A stretch of 64,000 bases of DNA from Candidatus Eisenbergiella merdavium (GCA_019119595.1 DWWS01000021.1:177338-241337); one strand, 5' to 3'. Shown: positions 9,270 through 18,210, counted from the first letter of the stretch. The notes: generated by a model not told the origin, from the letters alone. A program made the numbers and translations.

Positions 9270-10721
9270 TCAGTAGAATTCCCGGATGCGCCTAAACCAG
9301 GTGAGAGCCGGATCCCGGGTCTCCTCCATGTGCCGCTCCAGCTTATCCATATATTCCTTCTTGATATCCCGGTAGGCCTCGTCGTAGCACACGTTTGTAA
9401 GCTGCCAGGGGTCCTTTTTCAGATCGTACAGCTCCCCTCTCTCGCTTTCATTGAAGGTAAACTGATAATCCAGATCCCGGACCATCCTCTGTCTCGCGGT
9501 ATAAAAATGATAGTCAAACTCACAGAAAACCTCCGTGCGGCCGTTGTCCTCCTTCTGCGCGCACATGAGGGGCAGCAGGCTTTCCCCGTCCACCTTTTTG
9601 GGCGGCTTTACTCCGGCCACGTCAAGGATGCTTGGCATCAGCTCCTGCAGGAGCACCAGGCTGTCGTTGTCCTTTTCGCCAAGCCCCTTTACCACCAGGG
9701 GGATGCGGTAGATTTCGTCAAAGGTGAAGGCTCCCTTTTCGATCAGCTTATGCGCGCCAAGGCAGTCTCCGTGATCCGCCGAATAAATGATGATCGTATC
9801 CTCATACAGCCCGCATTCCTTCAGCTTCTCCGCGATCAGCCCCACGCAGTCGTCGATCATCGTACAGTGGCCGAAGTAGCGCGCCGCGATCTCCTGGAAG
9901 CCCTTCCAGCCATAATCCGAAAGCCCCCACATTTTCTCCGTCAGATAATAGCCGTAGGGCTTATCATGAAAGTCCTCGCAGTAGCTGGGATGCTCCGGAA
10001 TATCCGCCGGATCGTACATGGAATAATAGGGCTCCGGAACGATGCTGGGGCTGTGCGGCCCCCAGAAATTGCTCCAGATGAAAAACGGCCTGTCGTCGTC
10101 CTTCGCCTTCTCGATCAGGCGGTTCGTCTCCTGCGCCACAAAATATTCGATGGTGCTTTCAAAGGGTCCGTCGTGTCTGCAGAACATTTCCTGGATCTGA
10201 AGCGCCGGATTGTTTCCCATGAAGCCGCAGCTTACATCCACGCCCTCATAGCCGTTCTCCTTCAGATATTCCGCATAGTAATTGGGGCTGTTTTTAGGCG
10301 GGATGTTGAATTTCAGGCTGGGGAAGACCCCGCTTCCCGGAAATCCGTAGCCCATGAACGGCAGATTATCCTCAAAGCCGCATTCCTTCGGCGTCCGGTT
10401 TGGAGACACATGCCATTTGCCCGCATAGCCGCAGTAGTAGCCCGCATCCGCCATGCACTGTCCGAGCAGAGGCGTCCCTTCCTTAATATCCGTATAATTG
10501 TCCACAACCCCGTGTTTATGGGAATACAGCCCCGTCATCACGCTGGCCCGGGACGGCGCGCAGATGGCCGATGTGCAGAAGGCGTTGTTGAACTTCATTC
10601 CCTCCTGCGCCAGCCGGTCGATGTTCGGCGTCCGGCAGATGCAGTCCCTTCCGTATGCGCTCACTGTATCCAGACGCTGCTGATCCGATAAAAGCAGCAG
10701 CACGTTCTTTCTTTTACCCAT
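9270..10721 (-). CDS. type I sulfatase, Cys-type (second)
   Basis: A 483-residue sulfatase distinct from the one at 3.9-5.4 kb. It begins NVLLLLSDQQRLDTVSAYG (metal DQ pair) and has the formylglycine motif C54-A-P-S-R in CTSAICAPSRASVMTGLY, then AGKWHVSP, WSNFWGPHSPSIVPEPYY and YSADHGDCLGAHKLIEKGAF. The C-terminus has the usual ELYDLKKDPWQLTN subdomain. No signal peptide is seen, so it is probably cytosolic. ATG 10721 follows CGGAGG. It is transcribed away from the response regulator at 10967 across a shared promoter region, so it may be under control of that two-component system. Two different sulfatases suggest two sulfate positions on the substrate (inference). Confidence 0.93.
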   Translation of the reverse strand: MGKRKNVLLLLSDQQRLDTVSAYGRDCICRTPNIDRLAQEGMKFNNAFCTSAICAPSRASVMTGLYSHKHGVVDNYTDIKEGTPLLGQCMADAGYYCGYAGKWHVSPNRTPKECGFEDNLPFMGYGFPGSGVFPSLKFNIPPKNSPNYYAEYLKENGYEGVDVSCGFMGNNPALQIQEMFCRHDGPFESTIEYFVAQETNRLIEKAKDDDRPFFIWSNFWGPHSPSIVPEPYYSMYDPADIPEHPSYCEDFHDKPYGYYLTEKMWGLSDYGWKGFQEIAARYFGHCTMIDDCVGLIAEKLKECGLYEDTIIIYSADHGDCLGAHKLIEKGAFTFDEIYRIPLVVKGLGEKDNDSLVLLQELMPSILDVAGVKPPKKVDGESLLPLMCAQKEDNGRTEVFCEFDYHFYTARQRMVRDLDYQFTFNESERGELYDLKKDPWQLTNVCYDEAYRDIKKEYMDKLERHMEETRDPALTWFRRIREFY

Positions 10722-10852
10722 TTCAACCTCCGTTCCGCCGCGGGCGGCTTTTGCTGCATTGATTTGTTTTTATTGTAAAAGTCCTGTGCCGGAAAAGACA
10801 GTGAGAATCTTTTTAGAAAAGGTGCATTTTTTTCGCTTCTTTCTTCAGGGAA

Positions 10853-10881
10853 TTGCCCCCGCGCCAAACTGGCCTTATAAT
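10853..10881 (+). promoter_or_regulatory. candidate promoter of the response-regulator/kinase operon
   Basis: TTGCCC (10853-10858), a 17-base spacer and a consensus TATAAT (10876-10881) lie 86 bases before the response-regulator ATG. A GC-rich hairpin (GGCGG...CCGCC) sits in the resulting leader. In the opposite direction a TACAAT at 10772-10777 (minus strand) could serve the sulfatase gene. Confidence 0.65.
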
Positions 10882-10966
10882 GAAAAAGGCGGCAGCGCGG
10901 AAGACTTCTCCGCCGCACCGGTCGGGAGGCTTTGTGCCGCTGTCATTTATGAGGAGGAACGCCATT

Positions 10967-12037
10967 ATGCTCAGGATTCTGCTGGTGGATGATGAAAAAT
11001 ATACGATAGAAGGGCTGGTTTCCATGCTGGACTGGGAACGCTTTGAGGGAGAGCTGTCCGGAACGGCGTCCTCCGGAGAGGAAGCGCTGAAGCTGTTGGA
11101 AAGCGTCCGCCCCGATGTGATCATTTCTGATATTAAAATGGGAGGGATGAACGGGATCGAGCTGGCCAGACAGGTTCACGAAAGACAGGAGCAGATCCAG
11201 ATGATCCTGCTCACCGCCCATGGCGAATTTGAATACGCAAGACAGGCGATCCGCTACGGTGTGATCGACTACATCCTCAAACCCATCACACGTGACAAGC
11301 TGGAACAGCTCAACTGCCTGCTGGAGCAGAAAAATCAGCAGCTCAGGCTCCGGCAGAAATCCTATCAGGCAGCCTGGGATGATTCCCTGAAGGAACGGCT
11401 TTTAAATGCGCTGAAGTCCGGGGACCGGGATACGCTGGATGAATTTTTTCAGTCCAGGCTGTACGGCGAGCTGATGAACGGGGACGACTGCGATCCTGTC
11501 GGAATCCAGCTTCTGAACTATCTGTACCTTTATCTGTCGGACATCAACCTGAACCAGGAGGCCATTTCCTATTCCAGAAACCAGACCATGGAGGCTTTTC
11601 TGGAAATTACCGACCGGAAGGAAAAGATGGACTATATCATCACCCGTTATTATGATCTTCTCAGCGGGGTTTCCCAGCAGAAGGCCTCGCATACGGACGC
11701 TATTTCAGCTTATGCGCTTCGCTATATCGACGAGCACTATGCGGATCCGGAATTCAACCTGTCGGCGCTTTCCTATGCCATGCACGTGTCTCTCTCCCAC
11801 CTGAGCACGGTGTTCAAGCAGACCACAGGCGTCAACCTGAGCGCCTATGTGACGGATCTGAGGCTGGAACAGGCTCGAAAGCTGCTTTCCGACATGCACT
11901 ACAGTATTTCCGAGGTTTCCTCTCTGTCCGGCTATTCGGACGCCAAGTATTTTGCGAAGCTCTTCAAGAAAAAAACGGGAAGCACGCCGAGTGAATACAG
12001 AAACCTCATCCTCCAGGGAGGCATTCATGGGAATTAG
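10967..12037 (+). CDS. AraC-type two-component response regulator (YesN-like)
   Basis: A 356-residue regulator. The receiver domain (1-120) has acidic residues D8, D9 and phospho-acceptor D55 (PDVIISDIKMGGMNG), with LTAHGEFEYARQAI and the YILKPI lysine. The C-terminal ~100 residues form an AraC double helix-turn-helix (FNLSALSYAMHVSLSHLSTV and YSISEVSSLSGYSDAKYFAKLFKKKTG). ATG 10967 is chosen because GAGGAGG lies just upstream. The stop overlaps the start of the kinase gene by 11 bases, so the two are translationally coupled. It likely activates the divergent sulfatase/transporter genes and the fucosidase downstream. Confidence 0.94.
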   Translation: MLRILLVDDEKYTIEGLVSMLDWERFEGELSGTASSGEEALKLLESVRPDVIISDIKMGGMNGIELARQVHERQEQIQMILLTAHGEFEYARQAIRYGVIDYILKPITRDKLEQLNCLLEQKNQQLRLRQKSYQAAWDDSLKERLLNALKSGDRDTLDEFFQSRLYGELMNGDDCDPVGIQLLNYLYLYLSDINLNQEAISYSRNQTMEAFLEITDRKEKMDYIITRYYDLLSGVSQQKASHTDAISAYALRYIDEHYADPEFNLSALSYAMHVSLSHLSTVFKQTTGVNLSAYVTDLRLEQARKLLSDMHYSISEVSSLSGYSDAKYFAKLFKKKTGSTPSEYRNLILQGGIHGN

Positions 12038-13811
12038 GAAAAAATTTTTTCTCATTACGGCTGCATCCATGCTGGCTGTCCTGCTTTTTTCCTATGCGGT
12101 CATGTATTTCTATTTTTACCATACGTTTTTTCAGGAAACCATGATCAATCAAAGGGCAAATGTGGAGCTGAACCGCAGGATGGCGGACAATTTTCTGGAA
12201 TCCATCTATCAGACCGCCGTGCAGCTCGTCAGCGATAAGGCATTGGGAGAATATCTCAGCGCGGACGGAGAGGATCCCATGGAGTCCATCCAGGCAAGGC
12301 TCGCCATCCAGGATCAGTTCGCCCATTATGCCACGCATCAGGTGGTGGACAGCACCTACTATTATCGGAACACGCTGTTTCTTTCGGAGCTGCTTCCCAT
12401 TGCTTCCACGTTTGAAGCCTATACGCTCAACGACAATCCATACGTCGCATCCAGCTCCGTTTTTTCCAATTCCGGAGTCAGACAGGAGGAGTGGTATCAG
12501 CAAACGGTAAAGAACAACATTTATGTATTCCTCAATGAAGCCACCGACGAAATCTGTATTGCCAGAAAAATTACGAACACCTACTACATCGGCCCCTATG
12601 ATTCCAACGGGACGGCAGTTCTGGTGGTAAGCGTTGCGGCAGAGCAGATTGAAAATGTTTTTTCCAGCACTCGGGTCACGCCGGGCAGCGGCTACGCAGT
12701 TCTGAATGAGGACGGGGAAATCCTCTACCGGAGCAGCCCGCAGATCCCCGCCGAGGTGTACGACAGCGCCTGGAACGCCTTCTGTGCAAATGGAGAGGAG
12801 GAATTTTCCCTCCAGGAAAACGGTTCCGTCTACCTCGCCAATTACTGCCGGGCACAGTATGGCATCCAGCTTCTGTTTCTGACGCCCAACAGCGATATTG
12901 TCCAGAATGTCCAGCCCCTGCTTGCGACCTACAGCCTGATCTTTGCCGGCATCTCCCTGGTCATCCTGCTCCTTCTTTATCTGCTCACCGGAAGGCTGAG
13001 CCGTCCGCTCATCCGCTTTTCCGAGGCAGTGGCTCAGATCAGGGATACCCGTACCTGCGACCTGTCCAGCCTGCATGTATCCAATGAAAAGGAGCTGCTG
13101 ACCCTGGAGCGGAGCTTTCGCAAGCTTGCGGAAAACGTGAACGGACTCATCGAAGACATCCGTATCCAGGACGAAAAAGAAAAGCTCTCCCAGCTTCGGG
13201 CCCTGCAGGCGCAGATCAATCCGCATTTTATCTTTAACGCCATGGACATGGTCAACTGGCTCGCCCTTTCCCGCGGATGCGACGATATCGCCGAGATCGT
13301 CTCCTCCATCGCAAGTCTGATGCGCTACAGCATCACGGAGGCAGACAGCATGGTTCCCGTTGCTCTGGAGCTGGAAAATATCCGGGAATTCATCTCCATC
13401 TATCAGCTCCGCCACAACAGCAGGCCGGTCCTTCAGACAGATATTCACGGAGAGACCGTTCTGATCCCCAAGTTCACCCTGCAGCCCCTGGTGGAAAACG
13501 CGGTACGGCATGCGCGCCCCCTGCCTGAGCAGGAGCTTCGCATTGAGATCCGTGCCTGGGCGGAACAGGACCGCACCCTCATTGAGGTGCATGACAACGG
13601 CATGGGATGCAATGCGGACGAGCTGAACCGCCACCTGCGCTATGAGGAAACCTCGCTTCAGATTTCCAGCGGCTTCGGCATCCGCAATGTAAATGAAAGG
13701 ATCACCCTTCGCTTCGGCCCTGCCAGCGGCCTTGTATATCGGAATGAAACGGACGGAAGCCTGACGGCCCGCATCACGCTCTGCGCTTCGCAGCCGGAAG
13801 GCACACAATAA
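12027..13811 (+). CDS. sensor histidine kinase (YesM-like, HisKA_5 type)
   Basis: A 594-residue membrane kinase. One helix at about residues 8-31 (FFLITAASMLAVLLFSYAV) and a second at about 299-320 bracket an extracellular sensor of some 270 residues, possibly a dCache-like fold. A HAMP region follows, then the His-containing LQAQINPHFIFNAMD with H400, the N-box PLVENAVRHA and the G-box DNGMGC. The start at 12027 has GGGAGG upstream and overlaps the regulator gene. YesMN-type pairs usually sense oligosaccharides, often with a binding protein. Here the ligand is probably the sulfated/fucosylated glycan handled by the neighbouring genes (inference). Confidence 0.93.
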   Translation: MGIRKKFFLITAASMLAVLLFSYAVMYFYFYHTFFQETMINQRANVELNRRMADNFLESIYQTAVQLVSDKALGEYLSADGEDPMESIQARLAIQDQFAHYATHQVVDSTYYYRNTLFLSELLPIASTFEAYTLNDNPYVASSSVFSNSGVRQEEWYQQTVKNNIYVFLNEATDEICIARKITNTYYIGPYDSNGTAVLVVSVAAEQIENVFSSTRVTPGSGYAVLNEDGEILYRSSPQIPAEVYDSAWNAFCANGEEEFSLQENGSVYLANYCRAQYGIQLLFLTPNSDIVQNVQPLLATYSLIFAGISLVILLLLYLLTGRLSRPLIRFSEAVAQIRDTRTCDLSSLHVSNEKELLTLERSFRKLAENVNGLIEDIRIQDEKEKLSQLRALQAQINPHFIFNAMDMVNWLALSRGCDDIAEIVSSIASLMRYSITEADSMVPVALELENIREFISIYQLRHNSRPVLQTDIHGETVLIPKFTLQPLVENAVRHARPLPEQELRIEIRAWAEQDRTLIEVHDNGMGCNADELNRHLRYEETSLQISSGFGIRNVNERITLRFGPASGLVYRNETDGSLTARITLCASQPEGTQ

Positions 13812-13837
13812 AACTTTTAAAAGGAAGGGAAAAATAC

Positions 13838-15190
13838 ATGAAAAAAGAAGTAGTCAAGGACGGCGTACACAGCTATACCCAGGAGGACAGCTACGTTCCT
13901 CCCAAAGAAAAGGAGGTCCAGGAGCATCTTAAGTGGTTCATGGGCCTCAAGCTGGGCCTGATGATGCACTGGGCCCCCGGCTGCCAGCTCGGCACGCTGG
14001 AGTCCTGGCCCCTGTCAGACGCGGACGGCTCCTGGTCCCAGAAGGATGTGGACTGGACGGATATCGAAACCTTTAAGCAGCAGTATATCGACGCCAATAA
14101 AACCTTTAATCCCGTCCGCTTCCGTCCGGACAAATGGGCGGAGCTTGCGGAGGAATGCGGCTTTAAGTACCTGCTTTTCACCACCAAGCATCACGACGGC
14201 TTCTGCATGTTTGACACGCAGACCACCGACTATAAGATCACGGATCCCTCCTGCCCCTTTCATACCAGCCCCTATGCGGACATCACAAGAAGCCTTTACG
14301 ATGAATTCCGCAAACGCGGAATGGCGATCTCCGTATACTTCTCCAAGCCCGACTGGCACAGCGACGACTACTGGCACCGGGCCTTCGGAACCGCCCCTAC
14401 CCGCAATGTAAACTACTCCATCGAGGAGCACCCCGACATGTGGGAGCGGTACGTTTCCTTTACCCACCGCCAGATCGAGGAGCTTGGAACCAAATACGGC
14501 AAAATAGACTGCCTGTGGCTGGACGGAGGCTGGGTGCGCCCGGATAACCTGGGCCAGGATATCCGCCTTGGCGAGATCGTAAACAAGCTCAGAAGCGGCC
14601 CCCAGCCCCATCTGATCGTCTGCGAACGCACCGCCGGCGGCGAGTTTGAAAATATCGTCACACCGGAAAAGGAGATTCCCGAACGCCCTCTGAACATCCC
14701 CTGGGAAACCTGCACCACCGTGGGCGAACGCTTCTCCTTCCACTATACCGACAATTTCAAAACCGGAAAGCAGCTCGTCCAGCTTCTGCTGGATGTGGTC
14801 TGCCGCGGCGGCAACCTGGCCCTGAACGTGGCACCCCAGCCGGACGGCGCTCTGCCCGCCCGGGCCGTCGCTTCCCTGCGCGAGCTGGGCCGCTGGCTTA
14901 AGATCCACGGAGAGGGCATCTACAACACCACGATCGCGGAGCCCTGGTTCATCCGCAATATCCGCTATACCGCCAAGGGCGATACCCGCTATATCTTCTG
15001 CCTTTACGAGGACTGCGCCGCGCTTCCGCTGAAGCTCCGCGTGCGTTTCCTGCAGGAAGCGCACCGCGTCACCCTGATGCGCACCGGCCAGGAGATCCCC
15101 TTCGAACAGAAGGGAGAGGAGCTGATCCTGGATACGAAGGACATCGACCTGAATACGGCATTCTACGCGGACTGCTTCGTTGTACGCTGA
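13838..15190 (+). CDS. GH29 alpha-L-fucosidase
   Basis: A 450-residue glycosidase with the GH29 signatures LMMHWAPG, FKYLLFTTKHHDGFCMFD (the HHDGF motif) and GKIDCLWLDGGW, where D229 is the expected catalytic nucleophile. The C-terminal part is a small beta domain. No signal peptide is visible, so the enzyme probably removes fucose from imported oligosaccharides in the cytosol. AAGGAAGGG precedes ATG 13838, 26 bases after the kinase gene on the same strand, so all three plus-strand genes are likely one operon. A co-located fucosidase and two sulfatases point to a mucin-like or fucoidan-like substrate (inference). Confidence 0.93.
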   Translation: MKKEVVKDGVHSYTQEDSYVPPKEKEVQEHLKWFMGLKLGLMMHWAPGCQLGTLESWPLSDADGSWSQKDVDWTDIETFKQQYIDANKTFNPVRFRPDKWAELAEECGFKYLLFTTKHHDGFCMFDTQTTDYKITDPSCPFHTSPYADITRSLYDEFRKRGMAISVYFSKPDWHSDDYWHRAFGTAPTRNVNYSIEEHPDMWERYVSFTHRQIEELGTKYGKIDCLWLDGGWVRPDNLGQDIRLGEIVNKLRSGPQPHLIVCERTAGGEFENIVTPEKEIPERPLNIPWETCTTVGERFSFHYTDNFKTGKQLVQLLLDVVCRGGNLALNVAPQPDGALPARAVASLRELGRWLKIHGEGIYNTTIAEPWFIRNIRYTAKGDTRYIFCLYEDCAALPLKLRVRFLQEAHRVTLMRTGQEIPFEQKGEELILDTKDIDLNTAFYADCFVVR

Positions 15191-15224
15191 TCCCTTTGAA
15201 ACGATGTTCCGCCGCGCCCGCCAT

Positions 15225-16400
15225 TTACCTGACGAGTGCGGCGGCTTCTCCGCTCTTCCCCGACAGCCATTCCCTCACGACCTCCACGCTGACCCTTGCC
15301 GCCCCGGCAATTTTCTCAACCGGTATTCCCATATCTGCCATCGAAAGCGACATCTCCCTCGCCTTTCTCAGCTCGCCTTCCCGGATGCCCTCCTGCATTC
15401 CTTCTTTTCTACCATCCTGTATCATCCCCTGAATCCCTCTGCACATATCAAATCCTCCTTCCGGCGTCTGGTATTCCGCCCCTCTGATCTGCTTCAGCTC
15501 CGGCGAATGGGTTATTTCCTCCAGAACATTCAGCGCCGTCTCAGAAACGTTGCTGAAATGCTCCCTGTTTTCAGCGATGAATTCGCTTAGCTTTTCCTTG
15601 TTTTCCGCATATTTCCGAAAGCCGAACACGGTCTTAAGCTCTCCGGTGTAGCAGCTGATCTCCTCATCCGACAGACGGCAGACATCCACCAGCCTCATAT
15701 CAAGCCGCACCGTTCCGGCCGCTTCTTCCTCCTCTTCAAAGAGATCCGATAACCTCTTCGGGCCGTCCCAGGGCTCTTCCCCCCAATATACAACCAGTGT
15801 CAGACAGCGGATCATCCGGTCCGTTTTTAAGAATCTTCCCAAGTATTCCCCATCGGTAATGCCTTCCGGCCTGCGTCTGCCGCCGCTCTGAGTCCTCCAT
15901 TCCGCCTCATGGCGCTCTCTGATGACCTGCATCTGACGGGCATAATTGACAAAGTCCAGCTCGAGTACGCGGAAGGGCATGGCATAATCGACGAGTGCCT
16001 GATTCTCAATGCCCAGAACAGCCAGCCTTCGGCCTTTTCTTGCCCTCATGACCACGTCACGGTACTGTACCAGCGATGTTCTCCCGCCTTCCTTCTTCAC
16101 GCTGAGATACGCCGTTTCCTTGATGTCCGCTTCGTCCAGCTCCTCCGGCGAAACGGGATTGCCGGCCAGCAGCGTCCGGTTGAAAAGCTCGGCAAAGTTT
16201 TCCCGGCTCGTTTTAAACAGCAGCGTTGTGGCAGAATCCTTCCTTGTGCCCTGCCCGGCAATTTTCCCTCCTCTTACGGATTTTTTCTTACGCGGCGTTT
16301 TTTCACTTTCCTTCACAGGCAGTCTCCTTTCCGCATGGCGAAAACGGCTTTTATTCAGAAGGAGGCTGCGCCTTTTCAGTCCCTCCCGCCGATACGCCAT
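15225..16400 (-). CDS. Rpn-family PD-(D/E)XK nuclease / transposase-like protein
   Basis: A 391-residue protein of the Rpn (recombination-promoting nuclease, formerly transposase_31-like) group. A basic N-terminus (about 60 residues rich in Arg/Lys) precedes the nuclease core with DEADIKETAYLSVKKEGG and RRLAVLGIENQALVDYAMPFRV; GIENQ followed by DYxMPxR is characteristic. The C-terminal tail has repeated Glu-Gly steps (EGMQEGIREGELRKAREM) and a small helix bundle common in these proteins. AAGGA precedes ATG 16400. No terminal repeats or target duplications are seen, so it is not shown to be a mobile element. Confidence 0.82.
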   Translation of the reverse strand: MAYRREGLKRRSLLLNKSRFRHAERRLPVKESEKTPRKKKSVRGGKIAGQGTRKDSATTLLFKTSRENFAELFNRTLLAGNPVSPEELDEADIKETAYLSVKKEGGRTSLVQYRDVVMRARKGRRLAVLGIENQALVDYAMPFRVLELDFVNYARQMQVIRERHEAEWRTQSGGRRRPEGITDGEYLGRFLKTDRMIRCLTLVVYWGEEPWDGPKRLSDLFEEEEEAAGTVRLDMRLVDVCRLSDEEISCYTGELKTVFGFRKYAENKEKLSEFIAENREHFSNVSETALNVLEEITHSPELKQIRGAEYQTPEGGFDMCRGIQGMIQDGRKEGMQEGIREGELRKAREMSLSMADMGIPVEKIAGAARVSVEVVREWLSGKSGEAAALVR

Positions 16401-16524
16401 GGCAATCCTTGTAAAACAACAGTATTCAGCATAGAGTTCCTGAAATAAACGTCAGAAGGGACAGAAGAATGGCTGTCCTGACGAAAGCCGAACGGCTTTA
16501 AAAAGAAATTTTATGCCTGTATGC

Positions 16525-16553
16525 ATTGTAGCATTTTTCCGACCTGCGGACAA
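16525..16553 (-). promoter_or_regulatory. candidate promoter of the Rpn-family gene
   Basis: Minus-strand TTGTCC (16553-16548), 17 bases, then TACAAT (16530-16525). The ~110-base leader to ATG 16400 contains a short AAAGCCG/CGGCTTT hairpin and a longer imperfect one (GGACAG/CTGTCC inside CGTCAG/TGACG). The rest of the 16401-16743 gap is AT-rich, with nothing coding seen. Confidence 0.55.
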
Positions 16554-16624
16554 CCGTGTTTTCTATTTTTCTGTTTTTCTTCCTTATATTTTTAGTTTTT
16601 CTTCTCTTATTTTTCATTTTTTAT

Positions 16625-16652
16625 TTGAAGGCGTGTGATATGATTGTAGTAT
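16625..16652 (+). promoter_or_regulatory. candidate promoter of the isoprenoid-synthase-like gene
   Basis: TTGAAG (16625-16630), a 16-base spacer and TAGTAT (16647-16652) lie about 90 bases before the ATG at 16744. Confidence 0.4.
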
Positions 16653-16743
16653 TCCATTGCTCACAGGCCGTCAGCGCATACAGAAGCTCTTTCAGCACCA
16701 TACAGGAAGATTAACCATAAATGTATTGTAGCAGGAGGTTTTC

Positions 16744-18033
16744 ATGATATTTGACAGAACATATTTATTCGGCACGATCTTTCCTTCGCTCGAAAGCCAC
16801 TGGTCGCTTTCGGAAGCGGCGCGGCCTATCCTTCCGGCATCTCTCCCCGTTTTCAGCCGGAAAGAGCAGGAAAAAAATGAGCGGTGGCTGCTGCAGGCTT
16901 CTTCCCGGATCCGTTCCCGTTTTCTTTCCCTTCCGGGGAACGGGCCGCTGTACGAAAGATCCCTGCCGGCCGAGGACGATCCTGCCTTTTTGCGGTGGAA
17001 GAAGGCGACGCTCCCTCTTTTGTACCGCCTGATCCTGGAAGCTCCTCTGTCCGGAATCCGGGATGCCTTTTCCGGAGAGACCCTCACACAGCTTTCCGAT
17101 TGTCTGGAGCATTTTTACCGGCGCGCCAAAAATTTCTCCCCTTCCATCACACAGGATGAGCTTGGACAGGCCCTTCGCAATTATCTGGTTTACCTGGTTT
17201 TCCGAATCCAGAACAATCTCACTCCGGATCTCTCAGACGCGATCTTCGGCTACAGCATGCTCTATCCTTTTACGGACAACTTTCTGGACGCGCCGGAGCA
17301 CACCTGTGCAGATAAAAGACGTTATAACCGTTTTATCCGTGACTGTATCCTGGATGCCTGCAACTGTTCCCCGGACGGGCCGGATGCGCTGAAAGAGCCG
17401 GAAGAAAAGACCGGAATGCTGATCCGTTTTGCCGCCTCTCTTCCCGTATCTTCGCATCAGGAGCCTTTTTCATGTTCGGAAGAAGCGCCCACGCAAGCCT
17501 CCCTGCGTGCCGGACTTCTCCTCATGCTGGAGGCGCAGGAGGAAAGCCAGAGGCAGTCGGACAGTCGGCTCCAGCTGTCCGAGTCTGAAATATTTTCCAT
17601 TTCCCTGTTCAAGGGAGGGCTATCCGTTCTTCTGGACCGCTTTCTGACCGGAGCGCCGCTGACGCAGGATGATATTATCTTTTATACCGGCTTCGGCCTT
17701 CTGCTTCAGCTTGCCGACGATCTGCAGGATATCGCATCGGATAAAACGGAAGGAAGCAGAACGCTCTTTTCCGTCCGTTCCTCCATACAGGAAATGGATG
17801 CGCTGCTCTGCCGTCTGTATGCCTATACGGACGGCCTGCTTGCCTCCTGCCCTGTTTCCAATCCGGAAATGAATACCTTTCTGCATACCTGCTGCTTTCA
17901 CCTTCTTTCCGCATCGGCCGCGGGAAGCGGGGAATTCTTTTCCCCGAAGCTTCTGCAGCGGCTGGAGGAAAGTTTCCCCGTTTCCTTTGCCTTTTTGAAG
18001 GAACACAGGCAGCTGCTCGTTATAGGGCTTTAA
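16744..18033 (+). CDS. class I isoprenoid-synthase-like protein, orphan
   Basis: A 429-residue, mostly helical protein, probably cytosolic. Two Asp motifs are spaced as in class I isoprenoid synthases: YPFTDNFLD (D178-xxx-D182) and LLLQLADDLQDI (D325-D326-x-x-D329), the latter a textbook DDxxD helix. FKGGLSVLLDRF just before it resembles the helix preceding the second motif of trans-prenyltransferases. It lacks obvious basic FARM and lysine motifs for IPP binding, so a terpene-cyclase-like or non-catalytic role is as likely as chain elongation. AGGAGG precedes ATG 16744. It stands alone between the Rpn-type gene and the MFS pump gene, so its product cannot be named. Confidence 0.62.
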   Translation: MIFDRTYLFGTIFPSLESHWSLSEAARPILPASLPVFSRKEQEKNERWLLQASSRIRSRFLSLPGNGPLYERSLPAEDDPAFLRWKKATLPLLYRLILEAPLSGIRDAFSGETLTQLSDCLEHFYRRAKNFSPSITQDELGQALRNYLVYLVFRIQNNLTPDLSDAIFGYSMLYPFTDNFLDAPEHTCADKRRYNRFIRDCILDACNCSPDGPDALKEPEEKTGMLIRFAASLPVSSHQEPFSCSEEAPTQASLRAGLLLMLEAQEESQRQSDSRLQLSESEIFSISLFKGGLSVLLDRFLTGAPLTQDDIIFYTGFGLLLQLADDLQDIASDKTEGSRTLFSVRSSIQEMDALLCRLYAYTDGLLASCPVSNPEMNTFLHTCCFHLLSASAAGSGEFFSPKLLQRLEESFPVSFAFLKEHRQLLVIGL

Positions 18034-18057
18034 AACCGCTTCCATGTTTGTTATAAT
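18029..18057 (+). promoter_or_regulatory. promoter of the MFS pump leader
   Basis: TTTAAA (18029-18034), 17 bases, then an extended -10, TGTTATAAT, with TATAAT at 18052-18057. The -35 overlaps the stop codon of the upstream gene. Transcripts would start near 18064, about 54 bases before the 12-codon leader ORF. Confidence 0.7.
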
Positions 18058-18117
18058 CAAAAAAGCGGGACCGTCCCCGGCTCCCAAACAGAAATTTCAT
18101 GGAAAGGAATTTTCCCG

Positions 18118-18156
18118 ATGAAGCTGTGCATTGCATTTGCTCCGTGCAGAGTCTGA
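18118..18156 (+). CDS. 12-codon leader peptide of the MFS pump gene
   Basis: A short ORF encoding MKLCIAFAPCRV. GGAAAGGA (18101-18108) lies nine bases before its ATG. Its last codon and stop form the left arm of the hairpin at 18151-18192, so a ribosome stalled late in the ORF would disrupt that hairpin. The arrangement resembles leader peptides of erm, cat and mef/msr attenuators. The inducer is unknown and expression is inferred from layout only. Confidence 0.6.
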   Translation: MKLCIAFAPCRV

Positions 18157-18210
18157 GGACGATGTACGGAGTGTCAGACATGATCCTCAGGCTTTGCTTT
18201 TTGATTTTGT
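18140..18210 (+). promoter_or_regulatory. attenuator hairpin with U-rich tail and competing antiterminator pairing
   Basis: GTCTGAGGA (18151-18159) pairs with TCCTCAGGC (18184-18192), one G-U pair included. An inner ATGT/ACAT extension (18162-18165 with 18178-18181) lengthens the stem. A T-rich stretch, 18193-18208, follows, so it could terminate transcription. CTCCGT (18140-18145), inside the leader ORF, can instead pair with ACGGAG (18166-18171) in the hairpin loop, a mutually exclusive fold. Confidence 0.6.

Noticed and set aside
15225..16400. Insertion sequence around the Rpn-family gene
   Set aside because: No inverted terminal repeats or target-site duplications could be found on either side.
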